In this document: positions 1 through 9,021 of the stretch, in pieces
Numbering within the stretch: the stretch's first letter is position 1
How the letters are laid out: each line of letters starts with the position of its first letter
NCBI RefSeq assembly: GCF_947496775.1
Contig: NZ_CANMDU010000001.1
Coordinates: 124,001-188,000, forward strand
Origin: an uncultured Maribacter sp.
Lineage (GTDB): Bacteria > Bacteroidota > Bacteroidia > Flavobacteriales > Flavobacteriaceae
Direction of reading: 5' to 3'
Length of the DNA stretch: 64,000 bases
Translations under genes and position numbers: made by a program
The notes under the pieces: generated by a model
Database searches by the model: none
Seen by the model: only the letters and a program-made list of their open reading frames with translations
What the model was told of the DNA's origin: nothing

Positions 1-2295
1 ATTACTTAACATTACTATAGGGATAGTTTTATCATTCTCCCGATATTCCCCGGTACTAAATCCATCTAGTACCGTCTGTAAAGATGTTGCTATATCCTGA
101 TTCGAAACTCCTGCTAATTGCGCTTTATTCTGATCAATATCAATTATAAACTTTTTACCTTTTGGCCCCCAATCATCCTTAATGTTTTTTGTACCAGAAA
201 TACCAAATAACTTAGTTTTAATGCTTTCTGATATTTCTGCTAATTTATTAGGGTCATCTCCAGAAACTTTAATTTCTATAGGAGTACCTCCACCTCCTGA
301 ACCTAAAAGACCAACTTTTATATCTGCATTTGGAAATGATGCGAAGCTAAAAGAGTCTAATTTTCTAACCATTTCATTATTTATCAAAAAATTAGAGGTG
401 TTAATTAAGATGTGTGCATAATTGGAATTTGCTTCATCTGGGTTATAGCCTAAATCATAAGCAGATGGACCTTCTCCTATATATGCAGACCAATCTACAA
501 TTCCCTCTGAAGAATTTTCAGAAACCTGAAGTTCTCTTTTCATAAAAGCTTCAATAGCAGAGACCATTTCCTCGGTACGTTCTATTTTAGTTCCTTCAGG
601 AAGGTTAATATCTGCAGTAATCATATTACGATCACTATCTGGAAAAAACACAAATGCCAATAAGCCAAAACCTAAAATTGATAAAACAAACATTCCGACA
701 ATAGCAACAAGTACAGATCGTTTCCAGGATAAGGCTATTAATATTAAATCTTTGTATTTAGATTTTAAACCATTAATCAAGCGATCTAAAAAACCAACTT
801 TTCCTTCCTCTTGTTTTTTTACTTTTAGAAAGAATACACAAAACAATGTAATAATGCTTAGAGAAATAATCCATGAAGACAAAAGTGCTATTGTTATTAC
901 CACAAAAATTGGCCCCATGATATCCCCCATGACGGATTCTGCCATATAAAAAGATAAGAACGCAGCAGAAGTTGTTAAAGTAGAAATTAAAAGAGGCGTA
1001 AACAACTCTGAACAAGAATCTATAGCTGCCTTTTTAACATCGGCACCATTTTCCATTTTTACCATGACTGATTCTGCTACCACAATACCATTATCCACCA
1101 TCATTCCTAAGGCCATAATTAAAGCTGCAAGAGTTATCTGATTTAAACCCACATCAATTAAACCCATTATGAACAAAGTGGTAATAGTTACAATTGGAAT
1201 TAAACTCGCAATAACCAAACCAGTTCTGAAGCCAAGGAATATAAGCATAACAGCTAAAACAATTCCTATGGATTGTAAAAGGTTACCAATAAAATCACTA
1301 ATCTTTAAATCAATATAGGTGTCAATGGAGGCCAATCGTGATACTTCTAAACCGACAGGTAATTTCTCTTTCCATGTACTAAGTACAACATCTAATTCTT
1401 CTCCTAATTTTATAATATTTGCTCCATCTTTAAGAGATACATGCAAAGACAAAGCGTCTTTACCATTAATACTTACAATTTGAGTTGGAGGATTAATATA
1501 GCCTTTTCTAACATTTGTAATATCTTTTAAAGGAAGTACCCGTCCTCCTTCTCCAAGCGGAATCAACATCTCTTCGATATCGGAAATGTCGTTAAAATTT
1601 CCGGTTGGCTCTAATATAATTCGCTCATCATCTACATTTATTTGTCCTCCAGAACTTAAAATATTAGTATTACTAATTAAACTTTGCAACCCATTGGCTG
1701 TTAAGCCATAACTTTTTAATTTAGTATTATCAAACTCTACAAATACACGTTCGGATTGATCGCCATTAATCTCCACTTTTGCAGCATCTGAAAGTTTAAT
1801 TAAATCGTCTCTCATATCATCTGCATAGTCTTTCATATCAGAAAATGAAAAACCATCACTTGTAAGGCCTACTGCTATACCAAAAACCTCTCCAATTCCA
1901 TCATCTTTTAATTGTGGTTGTACTCCACTGGGTAATCCTTGTATATCATTAAGTTTTCTTCGTAATCTATCCCAAACCGCTTGTAAATCCTGAGGCTCTA
2001 CTTGCATTACCAACTCTACCTGAACAACAGACAACCCTGTTCTTGATGTACTTGTTACTTTTTTTAATTCTGGTAATTCCTGAGCTACCTTTTCTATTCG
2101 GTCCGTAACTAACTCCTCTACACGTTGCGGACTTGCACCTGGAAACGAAGAAACAATAGAAGCAACCCGAATAGTATATGGCGGCATACTATCTCTTGAC
2201 AAGGTCTCATAACCAATCAACCCCATGAGCATTACAACTGCAAGCACGCTTAAAACAACACGGTTGTTAGTAATTGAAAATTGAGTAAGATTCAT
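1..2295 (-). CDS. RND-family efflux pump permease (partial, C-terminus beyond window)
   Basis: Inner-membrane, proton-driven efflux transporter of the AcrB type, the last gene of the operon that begins near 6201. The start is the ATG whose complement lies at 2293-2295, 20 bases after the adaptor gene. The reading frame stays open to the window edge, so about 765 N-terminal residues are visible. They show an N-terminal membrane anchor, a porter region, the hydrophobic TM2-TM6 block and the start of the second periplasmic half. The TM4 proton-relay motif reads MVDNGIVVAE, where AcrB has a double Asp (VDDAIV), so only the first acidic residue is kept. The protein is predicted to work with the adjacent adaptor and TolC. 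The substrate cannot be deduced. Family assignment is confident. Confidence 0.93.
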   Translation of the reverse strand, partial: MNLTQFSITNNRVVLSVLAVVMLMGLIGYETLSRDSMPPYTIRVASIVSSFPGASPQRVEELVTDRIEKVAQELPELKKVTSTSRTGLSVVQVELVMQVEPQDLQAVWDRLRRKLNDIQGLPSGVQPQLKDDGIGEVFGIAVGLTSDGFSFSDMKDYADDMRDDLIKLSDAAKVEINGDQSERVFVEFDNTKLKSYGLTANGLQSLISNTNILSSGGQINVDDERIILEPTGNFNDISDIEEMLIPLGEGGRVLPLKDITNVRKGYINPPTQIVSINGKDALSLHVSLKDGANIIKLGEELDVVLSTWKEKLPVGLEVSRLASIDTYIDLKISDFIGNLLQSIGIVLAVMLIFLGFRTGLVIASLIPIVTITTLFIMGLIDVGLNQITLAALIMALGMMVDNGIVVAESVMVKMENGADVKKAAIDSCSELFTPLLISTLTTSAAFLSFYMAESVMGDIMGPIFVVITIALLSSWIISLSIITLFCVFFLKVKKQEEGKVGFLDRLINGLKSKYKDLILIALSWKRSVLVAIVGMFVLSILGFGLLAFVFFPDSDRNMITADINLPEGTKIERTEEMVSAIEAFMKRELQVSENSSEGIVDWSAYIGEGPSAYDLGYNPDEANSNYAHILINTSNFLINNEMVRKLDSFSFASFPNADIKVGLLGSGGGGTPIEIKVSGDDPNKLAEISESIKTKLFGISGTKNIKDDWGPKGKKFIIDIDQNKAQLAGVSNQDIATSLQTVLDGFSTGEYRENDKTIPIVMLSN

Positions 2296-2315
2296 AATTA
2301 TTTTCGTTTAAATGG

Positions 2316-3401
2316 TTATTGTAATCTTACTTTTTGTCCATCAAGAAGTGTTTGTAGGCCAGCTGTTGCAATTTTATCTCCATTTTTTACGCCACTTTTT
2401 ATTTTAAAACCATCAGAAGTTAGTTCTCCTACTTCAATAGTTTGTTTTCTAACAGTTCCTGTTTTATCGTCTTTTGTTTCTATTACAAAAACAAAATTAC
2501 CATCACCATCCTCTCCAACAGCTTTAACAGGAATAATTAAGGTATTGTCATTTAATTCTTCTCCTGTAGTAAAGTTAAAAATCACGTTTGCCGCCATACC
2601 TGGCTTTATATCTTTATTTGAAAGAACATCAATTTTCACAGGATATGTTGCCGAATTAGCATCCACTATTGGAGAAACTTCAAAAACATTACCTATTAAT
2701 ACTTCTCCTAAAGAAGAAATATTAACTTCAACTTCCATTCCTTGTTTAACCTTATTAATTACACTTTCTGGTAAACCTACCTCAATATTAATATCAGTGC
2801 CAGCATTTAAAACTGCTATTACTGAGCCAGAAGCAACATTTTCATTTACACTCCCGTTCGTGGAAGCAATAGTTCCATCTTTTGGAGCATAAATGTACCC
2901 ATAACTAATTTGTGATTGCTGAATACTCTTATTACGCTTAGCAGACTCGTATTGATCTAAAGCACTCTCATAATTATTTTTAGCTGTTTCATAATCACTT
3001 AATGATTGACTACCTTTTTCATACAAATTTTTTATCCTGGTTAGAGCTGATTTTGAAGTTTTCATTGCAGAGTTTGCACTATTAAGAGCAGACACTGATT
3101 GTTCATAGGCAAGATTAGCTTGTACATTATCTAATTTTGCAATTAAATCACCTTTTTTTACCTGCTGTCCAACCTTTGCGTTAAAAGTGGTCATAATTCC
3201 ATTACTTCTAAAACTCAATTCAATCTCATCCCCTGCTTTTGCGACTCCACTAAAAGACCTAATTTTTTGAGCATCGGAAGTACCTACTACCCGATAATTT
3301 ACAGGTCTTAACACCTCTTCTTTCTTTTCTACTTGCTCCTTACAAGAGTCAAAAAATAAAGTTAGCAAGAGAGTTAAAATAATGTGACTAAAATATTTCA
3401 T
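2316..3401 (-). CDS. RND efflux periplasmic adaptor (membrane fusion lipoprotein)
   Basis: A 361-residue membrane-fusion protein that bridges the RND pump and the outer-membrane channel. The N-terminus is a lipoprotein signal with the predicted lipidated Cys20 in LFFDSC. Next come a first beta/lipoyl half around residues 60-95 (GQQVKKGDLIAKLD), a helical hairpin at about 95-160 rich in Ala, Ser and Lys, and the second lipoyl half with YIYAPKDGTI. A beta-barrel and a membrane-proximal domain follow, ending in GLQTLLDGQKVRLQ. It lies 16 bases after the TolC gene and 20 bases before the pump, so it is clearly in the same operon. This is the HlyD_D23/AcrA-like family. Confidence 0.93.
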   Translation of the reverse strand: MKYFSHIILTLLLTLFFDSCKEQVEKKEEVLRPVNYRVVGTSDAQKIRSFSGVAKAGDEIELSFRSNGIMTTFNAKVGQQVKKGDLIAKLDNVQANLAYEQSVSALNSANSAMKTSKSALTRIKNLYEKGSQSLSDYETAKNNYESALDQYESAKRNKSIQQSQISYGYIYAPKDGTIASTNGSVNENVASGSVIAVLNAGTDINIEVGLPESVINKVKQGMEVEVNISSLGEVLIGNVFEVSPIVDANSATYPVKIDVLSNKDIKPGMAANVIFNFTTGEELNDNTLIIPVKAVGEDGDGNFVFVIETKDDKTGTVRKQTIEVGELTSDGFKIKSGVKNGDKIATAGLQTLLDGQKVRLQ

Positions 3402-3417
3402 AATTAAAGTTGGTTTT

Positions 3418-5760
3418 TTAATTTTTATTCAAAATAAATTCATTTGCCCTTTGCATAAATGCCTGATTGCTATCTTCTGTATTCATCAAAAAGAAATAAC
3501 CAATAGCACGTTCCAACTGCATTGAAGCTAGTAAATAATTATAATTGGCTGTAGCACTAGCCAACTGTGATTGCAGATAATTTGTTTGCGCATCAATTAA
3601 TTGAATTAATGGAATAGCCCCTTCTGCATAAGAACTTTGAGTAAGCCCTAGGCTTTCTTTTGCAGTAACTTCTGCGACTTTTGATATCTCAATATTAGCT
3701 ATTTCATTAGTTAAGTCTAGCACCAATACATTAATATTATTTTCAATATTTAAATCTGAATTAGCTTTTTGAATATTTAGTTGATCCTCCTGAATCTTCG
3801 CAGTTTGTTTATTAATATTCCTCTGATTTTGCTGAAATATTGGTAAAGAAACATTAAGGCCTAAATTATATACTCCGTCTGGCGCAACAGGAGATCCTAA
3901 AACAGGTACTGAACCTTTTCCTGATTGCGAAATAGCTAAATTATAATTACCCTGTAGTGCCACAGTAGGAACAAATCTACCAGAAGAATTAAGACGATAG
4001 TTCCTTTTTATTGCTCTTAAATTATAATCAATATTCTTAAGTTCAGGAGCATTTAACTTTGCTTCTTTTATTAAAAATTCGATTAAAAAAGGTCTAAGTT
4101 TTGGGTTATCTAAAATATCTTTAAAATCATCATATTTATAATTAATAAATAATCCTTCAGAAATAGAAGCTTCTTCTACGTCTATTTCTAAATTAATCGG
4201 ATTATTCATTAATTGATTTATAGAGTAATAGGACTCACTCAATTGATTTCCTGCTTCAATTAAGGTCTGCATATTTTGGGCAAGTTCACTTCTAAAACGA
4301 AGCACGTCTGACTTACTCGATGCACCTGCCTGAAAATTTTGTTCCGATATTTCAAGATTCTTTTTAGTTACCTCTAAGTTTTGTCCCTGAATTTCTACAT
4401 TAGTCTTTAGTATTAATGTATTAAAATAGGCGACTGATGCATTTAATAAAGCATCTAATTCTGCAGCATTAAAGGTTTCTTGTTGTGCCTTTTGGATATT
4501 ATCTTGAATAGTAATTCCTGCACCCGCACTTTCCGAATATAAGACCTGTTGTAGACCAACGGTTCCAGAGGTTGAAAACTCTGGATTAGTTCCTCCTGAA
4601 ATTTCTGCTACTCTTGGATCTAAATATGCCGCAGTTGCACTTGCTGAAACATCTGGAAGAAAATTACTTTTAGCAGTTTTAAGGTCTTGAGTGCTTAGGT
4701 CAACGTTCTTGCGTTCTACTTCAAGTCCTAAGTTTTTATTTACAACACCATTCATAATATCTACTATGGAATATGTGTTATCTGCAGAATACGAGCTATT
4801 TCCTCCCACAATATCAACAGTACCCAACATACTATAACGCAAAGGAAAATTAATCTGTTTTGCTGTGTTAAAATTTAAAGAAAGTCTATTATTATAATCC
4901 AATTTTAAGGGCAATTCTGAAGGATTTGTACCATTCACAACTGCCTCTACATTTAATGCTAATCGTCTAAAAAACTGGTCTAAGTTGGTAGCTGGCTGAT
5001 TCGTTGCTAAAATTCCTTTTTCCACATCTAATTTACGGTTTGCAGAAAAAGAAGGTAATTCTTTATCGTTAATTATATTAACCATTTTTTTAAATGCATC
5101 ATCGGTCAAAGCAAAACCACCAGCAAGATATACAGCATCTATACCCTCTAAAGAATTAGCTATATTGCCATCTTCAGGTATATTAATTAAAGAATAACTT
5201 GTTTTTTTATCTGCGAAATAATCATCAAAAAGTGCTCTAACTGGAAGTGCTTCAGGAAGATATTCATCTACTAAAATTCCTACCTTTTTAAACTCATAAA
5301 TAGAATTAAAAGCTTCTAAATCTTTCTTATAAGATAAAGGAGCTATGATATAAGCTAAATTATTTATCCCAGTAGTATTCTGCTGCGCTGGTAAATCAAT
5401 AAAATCACTATTAACAGATCCGAAAACAATTACTGGTTTGCCATAAGACTTTTGCTGGTATAAAGCTATATTATTAATTACACCAAAAGCCAAAATGATA
5501 TTTACTTCGCTTTTTTCTAGAGCTATAAAATTTGTTTTGGCCAATTCTAAATCATAATTATTCTCTAAAGGACTTTTAAAAATCATATTAGTATCTTGTC
5601 CCATTACAGAACGAATTTCATTTTTAAGCTTTTCGAATAAAGCCAAATTTTCCTTCGAATCCTTATCGACAAGTACTCCAATATTAATAGTCTTTGAACT
5701 TTGAGCAAATGAAAAAAACGATGCTAAAAGAAAGACAACTACAACTAATTGTTTTTTCAT
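3418..5760 (-). CDS. TolC-family outer-membrane efflux protein with N-terminal ABC-substrate-binding-like domain
   Basis: A 780-residue exported protein, far longer than a usual TolC (about 450). After a signal peptide (cleavage near FSFAQS, residue 20), residues about 23-310 resemble a periplasmic substrate-binding fold of the ABC_sub_bind type: INIGVLVDKDS, IILAFGVIN, PVIVFGSVN, KKVGILVDEY and AVYLAGGFAL look like alternating strands and loops. Residues about 330-780 are a standard outer-membrane efflux protein with its two long coiled-coil repeats (FNTLILKTNVEIQGQNLEV and LLASMQLERAIGYF). The gene sits between the small first gene and the adaptor, with 9 and 16 base gaps. The fused domain may sense or bind a ligand; that part is inference. 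Confidence 0.88.
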   Translation of the reverse strand: MKKQLVVVVFLLASFFSFAQSSKTINIGVLVDKDSKENLALFEKLKNEIRSVMGQDTNMIFKSPLENNYDLELAKTNFIALEKSEVNIILAFGVINNIALYQQKSYGKPVIVFGSVNSDFIDLPAQQNTTGINNLAYIIAPLSYKKDLEAFNSIYEFKKVGILVDEYLPEALPVRALFDDYFADKKTSYSLINIPEDGNIANSLEGIDAVYLAGGFALTDDAFKKMVNIINDKELPSFSANRKLDVEKGILATNQPATNLDQFFRRLALNVEAVVNGTNPSELPLKLDYNNRLSLNFNTAKQINFPLRYSMLGTVDIVGGNSSYSADNTYSIVDIMNGVVNKNLGLEVERKNVDLSTQDLKTAKSNFLPDVSASATAAYLDPRVAEISGGTNPEFSTSGTVGLQQVLYSESAGAGITIQDNIQKAQQETFNAAELDALLNASVAYFNTLILKTNVEIQGQNLEVTKKNLEISEQNFQAGASSKSDVLRFRSELAQNMQTLIEAGNQLSESYYSINQLMNNPINLEIDVEEASISEGLFINYKYDDFKDILDNPKLRPFLIEFLIKEAKLNAPELKNIDYNLRAIKRNYRLNSSGRFVPTVALQGNYNLAISQSGKGSVPVLGSPVAPDGVYNLGLNVSLPIFQQNQRNINKQTAKIQEDQLNIQKANSDLNIENNINVLVLDLTNEIANIEISKVAEVTAKESLGLTQSSYAEGAIPLIQLIDAQTNYLQSQLASATANYNYLLASMQLERAIGYFFLMNTEDSNQAFMQRANEFILNKN

Positions 5761-5769
5761 AATTTTAAT

Positions 5770-6201
5770 TTATTTCCAACCTTTTCTTTCATAGACACCT
5801 TTTAAAAGTTTTTTATAGGTATCTAAGTAATAACCATATTGCTTATCATCTAAAATTGGCTTAACTTCTGAATGTTGTTTTTGTAAAAGCTCTTCGAATT
5901 TAGAGCGTATTTCTTTGGGAGTGTATCCTTTTTCTTTTTTTTCTAGAGCCGTCATCTTATAAGTATGATATAAGATTATATTATAAAATTCCTTTCTTTT
6001 CTCTCCAGTAACACCCATTATGGTAGCCCTATCATAAAACCATAATTGCAAGCTATCTCTTTCTGTACTTTTAAATATATCTACTCGCTTAGATTTTTCT
6101 TGACCATTATCCTCCTGAGAATAAATTGGGCTAGATAATATTACTAAAAAAATTATAAAAGCAACTATTTTTAGAAAGGATTTAATCATCATGTTTTCCA
6201 T
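5770..6201 (-). CDS. small exported protein, Spy/CpxP-like, first gene of efflux operon
   Basis: A 143-residue protein with a signal peptide (hydrophobic residues 9-26, likely cleavage after SSPIYS) and a mainly helical mature part. The end, with KPILDDKQYGYYLDTYKKL, resembles the Leu/Gln-rich helices of Spy/CpxP-like periplasmic chaperones and related Bacteroidetes proteins, but no catalytic motif is visible and the match is weak. Starts at Met1, Met4 or Met5 are all possible; the first is used. It leads the efflux operon with only 9 bases to the TolC gene, so it may be a periplasmic stress or accessory factor for the pump. That role is inferred from context alone. Confidence 0.7.
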   Translation of the reverse strand: MENMMIKSFLKIVAFIIFLVILSSPIYSQEDNGQEKSKRVDIFKSTERDSLQLWFYDRATIMGVTGEKRKEFYNIILYHTYKMTALEKKEKGYTPKEIRSKFEELLQKQHSEVKPILDDKQYGYYLDTYKKLLKGVYERKGWK

Positions 6202-6221
6202 TGTTTGTTTTAAATATAAAT

Positions 6222-6275
6222 AACTTAGCGCAAATATCTAAATAAAATAACTTAGTGCAAATATCTCAATAGAAT
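6222..6275. repeat. 27-bp tandem repeat upstream of the efflux operon
   Basis: Two direct copies of a 27-base unit (6222-6248 and 6249-6275) beginning AACTTAG(C/T)GCAAATATCT differ at only a few positions. A third copy starts at 6276 and breaks off after a few bases. The block lies 21 bases before the first efflux gene, in its presumed promoter region. A directly repeated AT-rich unit here could be an operator for a repressor or activator, but no regulator gene is linked within the window. Confidence 0.75.
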
Positions 6276-6606
6276 AACTTTTAATGATAAAAAACATATT
6301 AGTAAATTACTTTTTCATTATTAGTAATCACATTAAAAAATTGAATATTGGCTTTAACCTCTAAACCAAAAAAGTTTAGTTTTAATACTTATTGATAATT
6401 AATAAACGCCAAACACTCATAAATCTAGTCAAATTCTTTAAAACCTTAAAGCTTTATTAAAAAACGAGCTGATTCGGGGTCACTAGTTTTTTGAACCTCT
6501 CAAAACGCTTTTAAAACCTGACAAAATAAGATTTTTGGATAGATCTTCTTTGTCTCAAGCTTAATAAAGAAAATAAATTTTTAAAAGATTATTTTTCAAA
6601 AATATA

Positions 6607-6614
6607 TACATTTG
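6607..6614 (+). promoter_or_regulatory. candidate -7 promoter box for an orphan transcript
   Basis: TACATTTG is a full match to the Bacteroidetes -7 consensus TAnnTTTG and lies in an otherwise gene-free stretch. It is followed about 140 bases later by a strong intrinsic terminator on the same strand. A -33 element is not clear, so this is only suggestive. Confidence 0.35.
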
Positions 6615-6620
6615 TGTTAG

Positions 6621-6789
6621 ACGAAATACCAAATAGTAATATTGAGTATTAGATTGAGTTCACAATCCGTCAACATAAAACATGGAATTTAGCATAGAGC
6701 CTAGAAACATTGGAATAAAGCCATAAGGTTTGAATCCTGTCGAGGTCACAACAAAAACGTCTAAACACCTATGTTTAGGCGTTTTTTTA
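6621..6789 (+). ncRNA. putative orphan small RNA with degenerate tRNA T-arm-like segment
   Basis: The stretch 6202-7085 holds no convincing gene. Between a TAnnTTTG box (6607-6614) and a strong terminator (6756-6789) lies about 170 bases with no plausible reading frame, which is the layout of a small RNA. Near its 3' end (about 6726-6750) GGTTTGAATCC resembles a tRNA T-loop, followed by GTCGAGGTCACA. The invariant C of the TTC triplet is T, and no matching 5' acceptor strand was found, so it is not an intact tRNA. It could be a tRNA remnant or a structured small RNA. The transcript start is estimated from the box position. Confidence 0.35.
6756..6789 (+). terminator. rho-independent terminator with no upstream gene
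   Basis: A 12-bp stem (6756-6767 with 6772-6783, one G-T wobble) and a 4-base loop run into a T-tract. It points rightward, although no plus-strand protein gene precedes it. The neighbouring protein genes on both sides are on the minus strand. Confidence 0.8.
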
Positions 6790-7085
6790 TTCCAACACCT
6801 CTGTATTAACCCAACATTTTTCCGAAATTCTATAATACACTTACTAACAGATATTTATATTAAATGTAAATTTGTAATTACTTTTGCCTTCATAAAATAA
6901 GAAAAAAATATTAAGACTTTTACTAAACGTATTGTAAGTACTTTACAACCTTTGAGATAAGAGCGATAGCATTTTAAAGAAAATAGTGTATGAGCAATAC
7001 ATTTAAATATTTTGCATTATACTTATGCACCAAAAAAAACTTCCCTTATCTACGTTTTTATAAAACAACTTTTTATATACAAGAA

Positions 7086-8348
7086 CTATTTATTGCCGTT
7101 ATTTATTCTTTTTACTTGTTTATTACTCAACCCCTGTCTAAAATAAACATCAGGATCATGGTTTACTCGGTGTTGTTTCATTTCTGGATCATGAACATCC
7201 AAGCTTAAATCACAATCAAAACGCACTAACTTTGAGTGGAGTTTATCTCTCCCTCCCAAGTTTATAAAATGTGCTAATCCCCATGTAATACCACGACCAT
7301 CTTTTGTGTCTGTAAAAGCGTCTGCGACATATGGTGCGGCAGCATACGGCATTAACTCTGTTATAGAAGCAATTTCAAAATTAACCCAGTCTTTTGCATA
7401 TTGTATGGTATTATGTTCAGGACCATCTTTATATACCAAAGCTGCAACCCCTTCTTTAAAGGGAAACAAAGAAGTTTCATGACCAGATGTAATTACCGGA
7501 TTTAATGGGTGTTTTACAAAAGGACCTAAAGGGCTGTCCGCAATAGCTAACCCTTGCATGCGAACTAAGTCTGGTTTCTCTCCAAAGTCAGATTTATAAT
7601 AGATATATATTTTTCCATCATGTACTAAAGGATAAGGATCATGAATAGAATATTGGTCCCATTCCCCTTCTTTACCATTGGGTATCACTATTTTATTATA
7701 GGGAATCCAAGGGCCATCTGGAGAGTCTGCATAAGAAACTGCTACAGGGCAATCGTCTCCTCGTTTTCCACTAGCTTCCATAAATCCTTGGTAGTATAAA
7801 TAAAATTTACCTTCCCATTCTAAAATATCTGTTGTCGTTACAGCTCTCCATCCTACAATTGGTTTTTCTGGTCGTTTAATTGCTACTCCTTGTTCTTTCC
7901 AATTAAAACCATCCGTGGAGGTAGCATACCATATTTCTGCTAAATCCCAATCAGCAGAAGGTATTTCGTCTGTAGATTTAGCTGCTCCTTGTGGAGGCGC
8001 TGGGGTATTTCTATAGGTATACCAGACATAGTATTTTCCGTTATATAGCAAAGTTTTAGAAGGGTCCCGACGAGAGATAGTACCATCTTCACTATTATAA
8101 TCAAATCCTTTTAACTCCGTATACTTAAATTGACTAAACAATTCGTTATACTGTGGTTCTGGCGATGCATAGTCTGTATAAATACGTTCCATTGCAGCAC
8201 TCATTTTACGTTGAGGTTTTTCTTTTGGCAATACAAACGGAAATCCTCCCTGATTTTCCACTACCTCTTCTTTTCTATTTTTTTTATTCTCCTGATTACA
8301 AGACCATAATGCACAAATAGCAAGCAATACCCAACCTATTTTTTTCAT
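7086..8348 (-). CDS. GH117-family glycoside hydrolase lipoprotein (anhydro-galactosidase-like)
   Basis: A 420-residue five-bladed beta-propeller enzyme of family GH117, whose characterised members release 3,6-anhydro-L-galactose from the non-reducing end of neoagaro-oligosaccharides. The N-terminus is a lipoprotein signal (Cys17 in ALWSC). The family's dimerisation motif SxAxxR is present at residues 50-55 (SAAMER). Likely active-site residues are Asp95 (RRDPSK), Asp237 (IHDPYP) and His290/Glu291 (SGHETS). Length and motif order match the family. No agarase, sulfatase or sugar-catabolic gene lies beside it, so the natural substrate is uncertain; some GH117 clades are not active on agar sugars. 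It stands alone, separated by more than 600 bases on each side. Confidence 0.88.
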   Translation of the reverse strand: MKKIGWVLLAICALWSCNQENKKNRKEEVVENQGGFPFVLPKEKPQRKMSAAMERIYTDYASPEPQYNELFSQFKYTELKGFDYNSEDGTISRRDPSKTLLYNGKYYVWYTYRNTPAPPQGAAKSTDEIPSADWDLAEIWYATSTDGFNWKEQGVAIKRPEKPIVGWRAVTTTDILEWEGKFYLYYQGFMEASGKRGDDCPVAVSYADSPDGPWIPYNKIVIPNGKEGEWDQYSIHDPYPLVHDGKIYIYYKSDFGEKPDLVRMQGLAIADSPLGPFVKHPLNPVITSGHETSLFPFKEGVAALVYKDGPEHNTIQYAKDWVNFEIASITELMPYAAAPYVADAFTDTKDGRGITWGLAHFINLGGRDKLHSKLVRFDCDLSLDVHDPEMKQHRVNHDPDVYFRQGLSNKQVKRINNGNK

Positions 8349-8970
8349 TTTTATATTCTTATCGTTCTCCTAAATATTCTATGTATGTATAGTATACTCC
8401 AAAAACTTTATTGTCTTCTATAAAAATCAATTACCAAAAAAAGTTTTCCCTTTTTCTAAATTTACATTAAAAGCTATTTCTACATCTAATTTTGTGATTT
8501 CCGCTTCAAAAATTTTATTTGCAATTTTTACTCTTACTATCTCTGGAGAAATAGTTTTGTAAATAAATCAATTTTTTGGATTTTTTTCTGAGACTCCCAA
8601 AATAGTACCATAAAACCAATGTAGTCCTAAAAGCAGCTTAGTGTTTCTATACGCTTTTAATAAAATAGATAAAACAGTATTAAATAAAGTGAAATACCCC
8701 TTAGCAAACTTAGAAAACTAACTGGTTATAACAAAAATTACAATTTACCGCTATTAACTTGGTATACTTTTCTGATAATGAGAATTAAACTAATCTTTTA
8801 TCAACAATCCATGTTTACAAAAAAAATAACAAAACATTAAGATAAAAACTCATAATAAACTCATTTACAGTAAATTAAATTCACGTTTAATTAAATTAAC
8901 ATCTCTCATTTAGGCTAAAAGGTGAGTAAATCAATAAACCAAATAGCTATATAAACACTAACAATTATAA
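8349..8970. other. gene-free AT-rich intergenic stretch
   Basis: No reading frame with coding character, tRNA or clear hairpin is seen between the GH117 gene and the promoter of the small gene at 9022. It must contain the GH117 promoter on the minus strand, but no unambiguous box could be picked. Confidence 0.5.
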
Positions 8971-8975
8971 TGATA

Positions 8976-9006
8976 TTTGGAATTGTTCTATATTATATTA
9001 ACTTTA
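8976..9006 (+). promoter_or_regulatory. promoter of the small gene at 9022
   Basis: TTTG at 8976-8979 and TAACTTTA at 8999-9006, separated by 19 bases, fit the Bacteroidetes -33/-7 promoter pattern (TTTG and TAnnTTTG, one mismatch in the second). Transcription would start only about 10 bases before the ATG. Confidence 0.5.
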
Positions 9007-9021
9007 GCAAAAATTTAATTT

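Noticed and set aside
2281-2892. 203-codon plus-strand frame opposite the adaptor gene
   Set aside because: Antisense to a convincing membrane-fusion protein; composition is that of a shadow frame.
6700-6750. An intact tRNA gene
   Set aside because: Only a T-arm-like GTTTGAATCC segment is present; no D-arm, anticodon stem or matching acceptor strand could be folded.
6990-7208. Plus-strand frame over the end of the GH117 gene
   Set aside because: It runs antisense to the strongly supported GH117 C-terminus and has no recognisable protein.
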